A program made the position numbers and the translations under genes. The notes beneath the pieces were generated by a model. The model did not search any database and was not told the DNA's origin. It saw only the letters and a program-made list of their open reading frames with translations. DNA of 64,000 nucleotides from Selaginella moellendorffii (lineage: Eukaryota; Streptophyta; Lycopodiopsida; Selaginellales; Selaginellaceae), in contig NW_003314393.1 in assembly GCF_000143415.4 (NCBI RefSeq), positions 209,735 through 273,734 on the forward strand, read 5' to 3'. Shown piece by piece: positions 34,024 through 45,350 of this stretch (position 1 is its first letter; each line of letters starts with the position of its first letter).

Positions 34024-35672
34024 CTAAAAACACTTCTCAAGCTCCGCAACTGTAAGGCTTGCCTGGTGGATGTGATGGTCGATCTTAGGATCTTGGTTTA
34101 GTTCCTGCATAAAAATGTAATAGATGTGCTTGCAGGCTAAATATACCTTTCCCCTGTTCTCCCGCTGTGTAAAATCTGGACAGGTACATGATGGATTTTT
34201 GCAGATTTTAACAGTGTAGCTCGTACCCTTTGATGACTCAGTCACAATAATAAACTCCTTAGCCATAGCACTGATGTAGTTTGTCTTTGTGATTGTGCAC
34301 TTTAGCTCTTTTGCCAGCTTGATCTTCTCTTGTGCACCTTTTGAAATGGAAGACCTGTATTGTATAGCCTTCCCATTCCTAGCTGGTCGTATATGCCGGT
34401 CTAGTGTTGATATTGGTGGCATAGCAGTACTAACAGCAACATTTGAGGAAGTCTTTAGCTTGAAACCTGCTCTCTCCAGACTTTCAATCTCTTCTTTCAA
34501 AAGATTGCAGCTTCGCTCAACTGGCCACTCCTCTGGCACAGAATCTGGCTTCAAAATAATTGAGCTGTGGATCCGGCTTGTATGAGTAACATCAGTCCCA
34601 CAACAGTAGATCCAGCTTGACTGGCGGCCCTTCACTCCTAGATCTCGACAGCCCCAGAAACATGGCACTGCTGAAGAACTTGAACCTGAGCGCACAAAAG
34701 CGAGACACTGACCTCGACTCCCAATCATTCCAGAGCAACGTGCATTGCTCTTGGCACTGACTCTTCGAATTGCCCAGTTGATACGAGAAACTGGCTCGCG
34801 AGAAATAACCTTTTCAACCTCTGGCACTGGACTTACTTGTGTAACAACTGGCACCTCCTCCACTCCATGTTCCTTAGTTCTTTTCCGGTGTCGTGGAACA
34901 AAATGATAGTCAAACTCTGGACGGTGAGAGCTAGAAGGAGTGATGTTTGACCCATCAAATGTCTGTCGACGCTTCATACGGGCTGTTCTCATGTCCCCAA
35001 GTGGCTCATAACTTGATTTCATAGGAGTTCCAGCAACAACTTCCTCCACCATCTTGGACATTGACCCTGCTGCTGGTGTTGTCCTTCTACCAACCAGCTC
35101 TTGAAGCCTGTCTAAGTTCGGACCTGTACCAGCAAACCTTGCTTCCTGTGCAGCCAAAGCTTTTGATGATTGCTCAAGAGATCTAGTGAGGTCGGAGAGT
35201 GTAGCTTCATAGAGGGACACTTTTCCTTTCCCTGCTTCGGAAGCTCTCCAACTCCAATGTTTGCTCTCAGAGAGATTAATTGTTGGTGTAAGTGCAATAT
35301 CATCAAGTGGTTGATCCTACAAAAAATGCAACATTTGAATGTGACAAGAAAGAAAATGAGAGAAAGCTTACATGGAGAGTATAATGACCCCACTGAAACA
35401 TTCGAACTTCCCACCATGCAAGCCAGCATTCCATTTGTGGAAGGTTTTCAATTGGCACTTTGTCTCCTTCACGCCACCATATGCGCATTTCATTTGCCTT
35501 TGCCTCGTGCTCCTCTTTAGTTGGTGCATCCATCCATTTCTGACAAAGCTTTTCGCGAACCAACCTTTTCGAGCTTGAGTCTCTCTCACTCGTCACAAAA
35601 GAATGAAACTCTCTTGAAGGGAAGAGAGCATGGAGATAAGAGGGAGAACAAAAAATCAATGCTACAACTTTT
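34024..35672 (-). CDS. Element-2 leftward gene: SWIM zinc-finger protein (5' end unresolved at gap)
   Basis: Two exons are clear on the minus strand: about 35672-35372 and 35316-34024, with a 55-nt GT..AG intron (35371-35317) that joins the frames exactly. The upstream part runs into the N block, so start and further exons are unknown. The first exon holds a charged segment ending near WWREGDKVPIENLPQMECWL. The second has a low-complexity basic middle, a Cys cluster (CSGMIGSRGQC, CFWGC) and a C-terminal SWIM finger CTCPDF..CKHIY (CxC-n-CxH) at about 45-70 residues from the end. SWIM fingers bind DNA or protein and are frequent in transposases. I see no DDE or RNase H core in the readable part, so it may be an accessory protein or a transposase whose core lies in the gap. 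Confidence 0.65.
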
Positions 35673-35760
35673 GTGATTGATTGGCGCTTCTCACTCATAA
35701 CCACATTCATTTCAACATTATTATTCCTCTCACAATCAATTATACATATCTTAATATCTA

Positions 35761-36303
35761 NNNNNNNNNNNNNNNNNNNNNNNNNNNNNNNNNNNNNNNN
35801 NNNNNNNNNNNNNNNNNNNNNNNNNNNNNNNNNNNNNNNNNNNNNNNNNNNNNNNNNNNNNNNNNNNNNNNNNNNNNNNNNNNNNNNNNNNNNNNNNNNN
35901 NNNNNNNNNNNNNNNNNNNNNNNNNNNNNNNNNNNNNNNNNNNNNNNNNNNNNNNNNNNNNNNNNNNNNNNNNNNNNNNNNNNNNNNNNNNNNNNNNNNN
36001 NNNNNNNNNNNNNNNNNNNNNNNNNNNNNNNNNNNNNNNNNNNNNNNNNNNNNNNNNNNNNNNNNNNNNNNNNNNNNNNNNNNNNNNNNNNNNNNNNNNN
36101 NNNNNNNNNNNNNNNNNNNNNNNNNNNNNNNNNNNNNNNNNNNNNNNNNNNNNNNNNNNNNNNNNNNNNNNNNNNNNNNNNNNNNNNNNNNNNNNNNNNN
36201 NNNNNNNNNNNNNNNNNNNNNNNNNNNNNNNNNNNNNNNNNNNNNNNNNNNNNNNNNNNNNNNNNNNNNNNNNNNNNNNNNNNNNNNNNNNNNNNNNNNN
36301 NNN
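35761..36303. other. Assembly gap (543 N)
   Basis: This is unsequenced. It sits between the 5' ends of the two element-2 genes, so promoters and 5' exons are hidden, and the frames spanning it are meaningless. Confidence 0.99.
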
Positions 36304-36321
36304 ACAGAGAGAGATTGAAAT

Positions 36322-36511
36322 GTCGGTTCTTGTGCGAACCGACATCTTCAAGGTTTTTTTTTTTTATTTCATTGACTTGATGGGGCATTTCATGTGAAAA
36401 TTAGAGGGTGGAAGATGTCGGTTCTTGCGCGAACCGACCTCTCCCGTATTCTTGTTGTGTTTTTCCTTTTTCTTGAGAGGTAGGGTGAGGTCAGTTCTCG
36501 CGCGAACCAAC
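36322..36511. repeat. Three 22-bp palindromes upstream of the ParB-methyltransferase gene
   Basis: GTCGGTTC-TTGTGC-GAACCGAC (36322-36343), the same arms with centre TTGCGC (36417-36438), and a degenerate GTCAGTTC-TCGCGC-GAACCAAC (36490-36511), 95 and 73 bp apart and 150-340 bp before the ATG. The 8+6+8 design equals that of the element-1 palindrome, with a different sequence. They could be operator-like sites. Confidence 0.8.
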
Positions 36512-36660
36512 CTCTCCCAGTGACTTATGTTTTTTTCCTTTGTATTTCTTGTAGTTTACAATCTATTTTTCACATCTTTTACTTACAAACTTTTCTTGTG
36601 AGAGCAGATATAAATCAAGCTTGACTGCTTGAAACTTCCAAAAAGGGACTTGAACTTCAA

Positions 36661-39600
36661 ATGCCACAGGTTTGCTTTACATTACAAGTTAGATGTTTTA
36701 ATAGTTTTGCTTTTTATTTTAGAGGAAGCGCCGAGGCCAACCTCAATGGTCTCGATCTCCAGGAAAAGGCAGCCGCCTTGATCGCTGTGGGCTTGGCCGA
36801 TTGAGTGGAGATTCATCTCAAGTATCTAATGAAGTTTCGGCTAGTCATGCTGGAGGCAACGATGAGTATAACAATGACGTGGATGTTGAGATGAACACTC
36901 AAATCAATGTTGGTGTTATTGAGGCTGTTGGTACTGGTGTTCCTGAGGCTGCGGGTACTGGTGGTGGGGTACTTGCATCTGATGTTGGTGGTGGTGGGGG
37001 TGCTATGCCTTCGGTTGCTGAGGCTGCTCGCGGCCAGGTCAATGAACCAGTTGAGGACGTTATTGGTAGCGTTGTAGGTGGATCTACTACAGAGGCTACT
37101 GGGGGCATGGTAGCTGCTCCTACTGCTCCTCAGGCTGGTGGTGCAGGGGGAGTTAATGGTGGTGAGGGATTATGCATGCATGATTCTGACACCATCTTGA
37201 ATGATCGTGTTCGGGACACAATTATCCAAGCTCAAGAACGGACAGTCAGTAAAGTGTTACAGGAAATGGCGTGGAATGGCCCTCATCGATTTCTAGTTCC
37301 TTTGTGCCGATTGGTTCAAAGCCATTGGGTGCGCTCAGCTTACGACCTCAACATGGCTATCTACAGCTCCTTTGCCGAGGTCGGGTTTGGGAGCACAACT
37401 GGTACCTTCATCGTTTCACCAACTTTCCCTGGAACCGGCCGGACAGAGTCAGTGACTACTGAACTTGAGGAAAAATGGGATCCTATATGGCTGCGAAAGT
37501 CTCGTGAGTTTGATGGATTCTTAGGACAACATGTGGAGACAGCAGGGTTCATTGGAAAGCTCTTTTGGGTGATCGATGGAAACCATAGGTGGCTGGCATT
37601 TTGGAAGTGCATTCAAGAGAAGTTCCGAGATGACGAAGAACGACACATTAGTGTTCCAGTCACACTTGTTGAACCAATGACTCGGGAGCACACTGTGAAG
37701 CTCAACATGGCATGCCATAAGATCAACATGTAAGAATTTATTTTTTGTAAACTTAGCTAATATCGTGTTTCTGCAGGCTAAACCAATTTGCGTTTCAAGC
37801 TCATACATTGGTACATGACATTGAGCACCTTCGGTTTATGGGCATGCTCTCGCTAGAGGAGGTCCAAACGTTGTACAATCGTGAGGTATTTGAAGCAATT
37901 CGAGTGAAGCTAGCAGCTAGGAAAGGCCAAGAATTGCAGACTTGGTACCAACTGCCACTTGATTTTCTAGTTGCTGTCTGGGCGAAGGTAAATTATTATT
38001 GAAGTATGTATCAACTTACATAATGTTTCTTGCAGCCCATAATCAAAGGAGAAAGAGCGTCATTCTTTAAAAATGCCCGAGGGGACGAGCAGCAGAAGGA
38101 GATGGAGTGGCATGCGATTGAGCAGCAAATTTTGAATACGAAGAGAACAAAGGTGAAAAAGTTGCTCTCGATTGCAGACATACGACGCGGGCAGGAATGG
38201 CTTGATAGCATTGCCGAGATTTGTTCTCACGTTCGTAAGTTCTTATAAAATTTGTGAAACATTTCATAACTCTTTGTGTGTGTAGGAACTGGTAAAGCAC
38301 CGGAGGAACTCATTTACAACATCTCTAAGAGTAAAATGTCCTTTGCTGAACAAAGTGTCTGCTTGGAACTTCTCAACACTTGGCTGCGAAATAATGAAAA
38401 ACGCTGCGAGATAAGGATGGAGAAGGTGATGAAGGAGAAGGCGTACATTTCTCAGAGTATTGCCGCTGGTGAGGAGATGCTACAAGTCTGGGATGAGAAG
38501 TTTCTTTCCAGCACCCGCACAGGTATCACTCTCAAAGAATATATTCGTGCTTGTCTTGCGGAGCTAGGGAATGGTTGGCTTCCACGTGGTGGGACGAGTT
38601 CGGCTGAGTTCAAGAACCAACCAGGACAACCATTTCTTGCGAGGCGCATGGTTTACAGGTATTTTTTCAATTCTCATTTATATATTGGTATTTATATTTT
38701 TGTTTTACTTTGTAGATATTTAAAATATAGCCCCGGCGCACCGGTATACACAACCGGTGTTTTGCAGAAGCTCCTGACTAGAGGCAAGAAGCTTGGGATG
38801 TATGAGCCAGAGTTCTACTGTCCTTGTACACATGAGAGGGAGCTATGCCCGTGGTACCTTGAACTCGTGGAGCAGATGCCAACATCGGACTTCGAGCTAG
38901 ATCTCTACCTTGAATGTCATCCAGGTTCACTTGAAACTCAGCACTTAGCTAGGAAATATTAACCTTGAGTTATATTTTTATTTTCCAGAGGCTCTTTCTG
39001 ACTGTGATAACGACATTATTGAAGTTCAACAACTAAACCTAGAAGTCAGCACTCAGGAAACCATTCAGGAGATGGCAAATCCAAATACCGTTGAACCAGA
39101 GGAAATTGTACAGGAAATTCCAGCACAAGAGATTCCAGTACCTGCTCCTCGCAACCCCCGAAGGGGCCGTCATGAAACCTTTCATGAGAGTAAGGACTTT
39201 GATTTGGAACATTCTTTTATTCATTCTTGACTTCACTTTTTTTTTTATAGATGTTGCAGAGAGCAGCCATCAGTCTTTTCGGCGGACTAAGACATTCTTC
39301 CCATCCCTCCCTACGGCTACAGATGACGACTTAGAAGAGCTCTCCTCTGCAGCGATGCATAAACAGGTTAGTAAGCATGAATTTTATCTTCAACTTTTAG
39401 TTCTAATAATTGATTTTCAGGTTCGCCCTCTATCCCCAATGGCCAGTGTTGGGGAAGTTGCTATTCTCATTGGGGATTACACACAGCTTTTAGATGCTAC
39501 TAGTCGGGAGCTCTACATGCTTGATCGGTGGATCCATGGTTTGGGTCAGCTCACACCTTATGGGAAGATCGATTTCATCTTTTTTGATCTTCCCGGGATG

Positions 39601-40515
39601 GCACCACCGCAGGGGGATACTCCGTCATGGAATGTGTTGCAGGCCCAACACATTTCCCAAGCCTTAAAGGTTGCGAGCAGCTTCATGACATACGAGGGTG
39701 TGGTTGTCATGATCCTTCCTCGCTCTCTAATGTGGGAAGGCCTTCTCGCACACTTGGCTGACAACGATGATGGATTTGTTGAGTTTTCATCTGGCTACCT
39801 TCTTTCGAGTATGGCGGTAGACACAAAAGGCACTAGCAGGTAGACGCGAAAGGTGTGTGACTTCTTTATTTATAAATTAACTCTATTCTATTTTTTTTTC
39901 CAGATTTATTCCTGGAACTACCATGCTCTATGCCACATTGGGAACCGGCGTAATGCCACACGAGCTGACGAGCGTGCTGCTCTTGCTTTACCAGGATATG
40001 ACAGCTCTACAGACATCATCCCAAATGTGATTGACTCGGACGTTCTTCACCCAGCGTTCCCTGGTTATCGACATCGTTCGGTCACGGCCATGCAAATCTT
40101 GTTGGAGTTATTTTGTCCGCCAAAGGGGATTGTGCTTGATGCTACAGCAGGATTTGGATCAATGGTGCAGGCAGCAAAAGAGACAGGCCGAGCGGTTTTT
40201 GCACTTGAGAAGGAGGGTGCCTTTGAGGACATTCTTAGGAGATTTTGCGACAGGTGATGTTAGTGCTTGAAATAATCTATAATATTTATTCTCAAATGTT
40301 TCTATTTTATTAGGTCTAAACTTATCACACACAGTGTTTCAGTCCACACGCTTGATCTTGATGATATGGATGATCATATGGACCAAAGTCAATTCCACTT
40401 ACCTATTTATGCTGAACGTATGGCACAACATTACATACAACACGAGCCTATAGTGAAGGAGCATTCCACTATACCCATTTCTACTTTTCTGGATATGGAA
40501 GCAAAAGAAGATTGA
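36661..40515 (+). CDS. ParB-like domain plus permuted DNA methyltransferase, 11 exons, one in-frame TAG
   Basis: Exons: 36661-36669, 36723-37729, 37777-37987, 38036-38234, 38286-38658, 38716-38924, 38989-39189, 39251-39366, 39421-39852, 39904-40253, 40314-40515; introns are 47-64 nt, all GT..AG, and the sum is exactly 1103 codons. The N terminus is basic (MPQRKRRG), followed by a Gly/Ala/Val-rich stretch. At about 285-315 is VIDGNHRWLAFW, the DGxHR motif of ParB/Srx domains. The C-terminal third has IDFIFFDLPG (catalytic motif IV position, normally DPPY-like) before GIVLDATAGFGSMVQAA (SAM-binding motif I), the order of beta-class N4/N6 DNA methyltransferases. ParB-methylase combinations are known from phages and bacteria. 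A TAG at 39841-39843 interrupts the frame inside the exon; the altered DLPG also questions activity. It likely acts on the element's own DNA; this is inference. Confidence 0.75.
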
Positions 40516-40583
40516 ATATATTCTGATTTTAATATAAATTATATTGTTTAATATATTATTTTCTTTTTTTGTAGACTAAAAGA

Positions 40584-40677
40584 TTAGTTCATGTCGAACC
40601 AATAATCTACATGAGCTTATGGAATACCTTAAACACCTAGATTTTATATTAAAAATTCTTGGTTCGGGACGAACTAA
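40584..40677. repeat. Two subterminal 19-bp palindromes of element 2 (right)
   Basis: TTAGTTC-N5-GAACCAA at 40584-40602 and TTGGTTC-N5-GAACTAA at 40659-40677, the latter about 100 bp from the right end, mirroring 33906-33924 at the left end. They are followed by a triplicated 'ttgactttcat' type motif and the terminal repeat. Confidence 0.75.
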
Positions 40678-40779
40678 GGTAGTGCCATTAAACTTTCGCT
40701 AGTTAGAGGATTGTATTGACTTCCTTTGACTTTCATTGACTTTCATTGACTTGAGCTCAGCTCAAAAACTACCCAGCCC

Positions 40780-40789
40780 GCTCAGCCAG
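40780..40789. repeat. Target-site duplication of element 2 (right)
   Basis: GCTCAGCCAG, identical to 33826-33835. Confidence 0.8.
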
Positions 40790-41110
40790 CTGAGCCTTTC
40801 CCAGAACTAGGACAAGGTGGTTTTGTACCTAAGAAGACCATTTGGTTGAGACCACCATTGCTATGCCACCTCTTGATCTGGCCACCACTTGCATGGCCGG
40901 GTTCCACCAGAGCCATCCCCTCATGCCAAAGGTGTAGTTTGGGGCCTCGGTTATTTTGTGCTCTTGCAGACACAAGATGTTGAGACCTCCTTCTAAGCTG
41001 ATCTCACGGATGTGGAACTTGAGCTGCACCCTTTTGTTGAGTCGACTGCTGGTCCAGCTAAGTCCTTGACAGTTCCAAGTGACGATCATGAGTGTTGTCA
41101 TGGAGCCATG
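40790..41110 (-). pseudogene. LINE ORF2 endonuclease, N-terminal part
   Basis: The minus strand reads IVTWNCQGL and LNILCLQEHK, the first two conserved blocks of the LINE apurinic-like endonuclease, then GGIAMVVS. The gene is interrupted at 40779 by element 2 and resumes at 33835. A frame change lies before the break, so the LINE was probably already decaying. Confidence 0.85.
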
Positions 41111-41199
41111 TACTTCCAGGAAAGTGAGGTGTTGTAGGATCTGCCCTCCACTCTGTAGAGATGGTCCACACCGCAGTCATCTTCCCCCTGTGCTTTGTC

Positions 41200-44100
41200 C
41201 AGAAGAAGCCTCAGATACTGTATTTCGCAAAGCTAGTCCACTCAGTCATGGCACTCTCCATGTGTGTCTGGTAGTCACCAATGGTGATGACCTCTGGGAA
41301 GGCTGTGTTCCCGTGGTACATCAGCCAGTCTTCTGCCTCTGTGGGACTTAATTCCGGCTTAGGTGGAATCCACCTGATTGCCATTCCTACTATTTGAGGG
41401 AGGACTGGCTGGAAGCCATCCCCTTCAACGTCCGTAAGAGGTCCCTCGAACAGTTTGGGCTGTGAGGACGAGCCCAAAAGTGGTGGGGCAACCAGGAAGC
41501 GAATGTGGGGAGCTTGGGCTGGAGAACACGCCTTCAAGATCTTCTCCTGCTCTGCAGGTAACTCAAATGGCTTTTGGGAGGCCAGCCTGTTCTGCTTGAC
41601 TGAGCAGGCCTCCTCCCAGTGTCCAGCACACTGACAAAAGTTGTATTGAGGTTTTGAGTTCTCTGTTTGGATCCAAATATACTGACCTAGCACTGCGATC
41701 TCTATCAGGATTTCAGTTGGGGTTGACATGAAAACTTTGAGGTGGATGGGACCAAGAACACCCTCTGCTTCTACAGTTTCGAGACCGGCAGCTATCTGGC
41801 CAATACTTCCTTCAACCCGCTCCTAGATCACCATTGTGATCCGCATTTCCATGGGAACATCCCACAATGCGATGTTCACTGGAAAGCTCCCACCCTTGAG
41901 ACATGCCTGATCCTCTGCTGTGAACCTCGGGATCCATGGGTGGAATGACACCACCCAATTCTCATCAAAGGCCATGCATGGCCTCTGCCTGAGACCGTGC
42001 CTCCTTTGTCTCAAAGACGACTGTGTAGCAGCCCTACCCGTGTGGCAGCATCTTCTTCACGAGGATTCCCTATCCCAACGTTGCATTGATCCAGTCGTTG
42101 GCCATGTGACTTGTTGGGAACTTCCCCCTGAAAACAGCAATCAGTGCCTTCTTATGGAGTTCCTCTTCTTTCTTTGCTATTGCTCTTTGCATAGTCTCGG
42201 CCAGCTTAATAGGGACAGCCTTTCCTCTCCTGTTGTCGTGGACCAAGTCTCTTCCACCCTCTGCTGCTGCTGCCACCTTGTACACTTCAGCAGGACCAGG
42301 TGTTTCCCCATTCATGTTGTGGGAGGCGTTCTTCTTATTAACATCACTGTTCTCGTCCAAGGAGTGCAGTGCTTCTACCACCTTTTTGCAGCCTGATTCT
42401 TCTCCACTCTTGACTGGGTCTTTGCCACTCGCTTAGGTGTGTTGGCCTCCTGGTGCTGGTTCACCTGTATCTCCATTCTCTTATCAGTGGGGGTGTGCTC
42501 CTCCTCAAGAAAGGCTTCAACTGTGTTTGTCTAGGATGGGCCCTCCTTGGCAAGTCTCAGAGTTTTAAGTTTTTGCCACGTTGCTTGCTTCACTTTCTTC
42601 TTCTCACATTTGGTCTTCCTCTTGTTGAAGGCATCATGATCCTGGAACTGAAGTGAGCCATCTGACTATTCATCTAGTGAGCGCTTCGCCTCTGGCTCTG
42701 TTTCTGGCTCTCCAAGTCCCGTATCAACTGTTGGTATTGGCGTAACATCCACCTTGCCACCTTGATCTTGCGCCCATGCATCAAAGAGATCTGCTTGCTG
42801 TGTGGCCACGGCCTTCGTGATTAATTTCTGAGCTTTGCGCAGTGTAGGTCCCAACATGAGGTCCTCTCCCAATGGATTCAGATCCAGCTCTCTGATCATG
42901 CACATCAGAGTGGACTAGAGTTCTTTGTGTATTGGAAGCGGAGAACTTTGGATCTTTTCCTCAAAGTGGCGAGGGTCCCAGACCAACATCTCTGCCTCAT
43001 CGAGTCTCGGAAGTGGAGAGGGGAGCAACACCTTCTACCTCTCATGAGGTGCTGTGGGAGAGTCCAGGTCTGATTTCCTCACTTGTTGCAAGTGCGAAGG
43101 GTCCACCTGGTGTGCTTCCTCCTGCACTCTTGCATGTACTAGATCAGGGATGAGCCCAGCCTCATCTCCAGGAATCTCTGGGTGGTACGAGGGGTTCTCG
43201 CCAGCTGGGCATGAGCTTGACGATTCCTCTGAGCAGGGAGTGTGCCTGCTACCCAGCCCTTCAAGTCTGGAGGTTCTATGATAGAAGTCCAAGAGCTGCT
43301 CGACGTGCATCCCACAGTGAATGTTCTCCATGTCTTCCATGTCATTCAGTAGGTGAGTTAGCTGCGAGACTTCCTGTTGGATTCGTTGTGTCGACTCATG
43401 ATGCACATGTTTCGTGAACCTCTCACTATTCTAAAAGAATATACCACTGCCTGCAAGCTTTGGCAAGAACAAGTGTAGACAGTCTGTGCTATCTCCAACC
43501 TGTCTCGAGTTAGTGTGGAGCCTCGCCACTGGGGGCTGTGAGCTGGATCGGGGCCTCACACTTGAGGAATGAGCTGGTGAAGATGGAAGTGAAGCTCTAG
43601 GCTTGGTCGTCAGCTCCGACAAGCATCTATGGGCAAACTTCAGTGTCTGGAGTGGCTGTTCCTTGTTCAGCCTTGGGGCCACAGCTGAACGGTTTGTTTC
43701 CCTGGAGAACTCCTGGCTTGGTTGTGTCTTTGAGTGACAGATTGTGAACTCATCTTCTAGTGAGGCCTCCATGTTGATTCTGCAGGACAGAAGTGCATCC
43801 ACACTAGGGCCTTGTTCCTCTCTATTTTTGGTCGTTCTGGGTGGGGCAAACTTGAGTTCTCCTGTCCCACACCCTAGCTCTGCTGCTGTTGCACTTGCTG
43901 CTGCTCTGCTAGTGACTCCTGACCTGACCCTGGTGCGCTGCTCTTGCACTTCTATGAGACATTCATCCCTATGAACCCCCTCAGCTGCAAAAGTGCTTGG
44001 GATGATTCCCCGCAAGCCTTTTTGACTTGTGACTGGCTTGAGACTCTCACGAAGCTCCTGCACTCCAGCCAGTGACCATGCAAGTGGGTGAGGGGAGGTA

Positions 44101-44300
44101 GCTTCGTCCTCTTCTCCACTCTTAGTGGACACTTCGCCTCTGGCATGGCTTACACTTCCGACTTTTTCCAGGACCTGGCCATCTCCCAACCTAGAAACAT
44201 CCACCACTTCTATCTCATGGTTCTCATCCTGTTGGGCTGCTGCTTTTCGTGGTTCACTTGCTGCCTTTTGCAGCAGTGTTCTGGCCATTGATACAGAGGG
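41200..44300 (-). pseudogene. LINE ORF1 (DUF4283-like, CCHC knuckle), degraded
   Basis: From right to left in several frames: a Ser/Pro/Glu-rich N-terminal part from about 44288 to 43431; a central segment at about 42070-41820 resembling the DUF4283 domain of plant LINE ORF1 (KALIAVFRGKFPTSHMAND, then MAFDENWVVSFHPW and FPVNIALWDVP); a knuckle-like CQCAGHWEEAC at about 41620; and a tail ending 41211. Stops and frame changes separate the pieces. ORF1 proteins coat the LINE RNA. It sits directly upstream of the ORF2 endonuclease, as expected. Confidence 0.65.
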
Positions 44301-44699
44301 CCCTTTCCTGTCCTGGCTTGCTGCTGTGTGTGCTCCAAGACCTCGACCTTGTAACAGTCTTCCTCATGGGAGCTGAATGCTGAGGCCCCTACCTCACACT
44401 CCATGACCTTGGGAGCTATGATTGATGGGCGTGGATGCTGTGACTCCCTTGCTGACACAAGAGTGAGTACACAGCACCAGCAAAAAAAGGGGAATGATGC
44501 TTCTACGGCAGATGCCCCCGCTGACGGTAGCAAGTGTGGGGAGATTGCACGCTCTCCCCTAAGCTCTCTTCTACCTCTGGCTGCGCCTCCGATCACGGAA
44601 GCCATGGTATGGGTGCCTTCCACCACTGCCTCCCCAAAAATCGTCCAACATTAGGGTTCACCGCCAGATATGTGCTGCAATTCAGCAAGATTGCTGAAC

Positions 44700-45350
44700 G
44701 TGTATGTACATTCCCCATGTCCCAATGGGACTAATACAAAAACTGGGCATGCCGCCCTCTCAATGAGCTACTCTACATGATCCTCATATGTCACAGCTGG
44801 ACCTAGTCCTGGAGTAGAAGTGGACGTGGTCGTCTCAAGCATATCATGTCAATGTCCAAGTCTCCTCCACGAGCTGACCTTAGAACAAAGTCCGGGGGGC
44901 GCCACTGCCAACGAATCTCACCACCTCTCAATCTGCTGAAGCATGGGAGCCACCTGGATCTCCACTCCTCGAGCTGCCTCAGTTTCACCCGCTCTTTGAG
45001 GATGGTGTAGTGAAGATGCACCGCTGCAAGAGTGAGTCTCCACCATGCTGCCACCACTGCTGATATTCTCGCTTGTTGCCCATCAAAGCGACAATGGTTC
45101 CGTGCCTCCCAGAGTGCCTGCACTCCTGTTGCCCTCCAAATGGACCAGCGCTCATGGCCCGTTGCCCCCAGATGGACATCCCAACTTCAGCCCCTGTCAC
45201 GTCCCACCGGACTCACATGTTCCATCCATGTCGTCCGTAGCAGCGAATACGTCTCCAAGCTGGATCAATGGCTGGACCTCTAGCTCCCTCAAACCAGTGG
45301 AGGATATCCCCACACCGAGCCTCAAACCCTAGAATGTCTCTGAGTTCCTA
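44700..45350 (-). pseudogene. 3' end of another LINE copy
   Basis: The minus strand gives ALWEARNHCRFDG at about 45110, the conserved LWxARN block near the C terminus of plant LINE ORF2, and a basic/aromatic tail ending 44803, followed by non-coding sequence. It lies upstream of ORF1 of the other LINE, so two same-direction LINE pieces are joined head to tail. Confidence 0.6.

Larger units (their letters stand above)
33836..40779. mobile_element. Element 2: 6.9-kb DNA transposon carrying SWIM and ParB-methyltransferase genes
   Basis: The left end GAGCCCGGGTAGGTTTTGAG and the reverse complement of the right end, GGGCTGGGTAGTTTTTGAG, are imperfect inverted repeats, and an exact 10-bp duplication flanks them. 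Two divergent multi-exon genes and family-specific palindromes fill it, with a 543-base gap between the gene 5' ends. A 9-11 bp duplication is typical of Mutator-like and some KDZ-type elements, and SWIM fingers occur in both groups, but I see no DDE transposase, so class is open. Other family pieces: 5541-5676 and 60668-60809. Confidence 0.85.

Noticed and set aside
33836-40779. Calling element 2 a Mutator-like element outright
   Set aside because: A SWIM finger and 10-bp duplication fit, but no MULE DDE domain is visible and the terminal repeats are short; KDZ-type or another class is equally possible.
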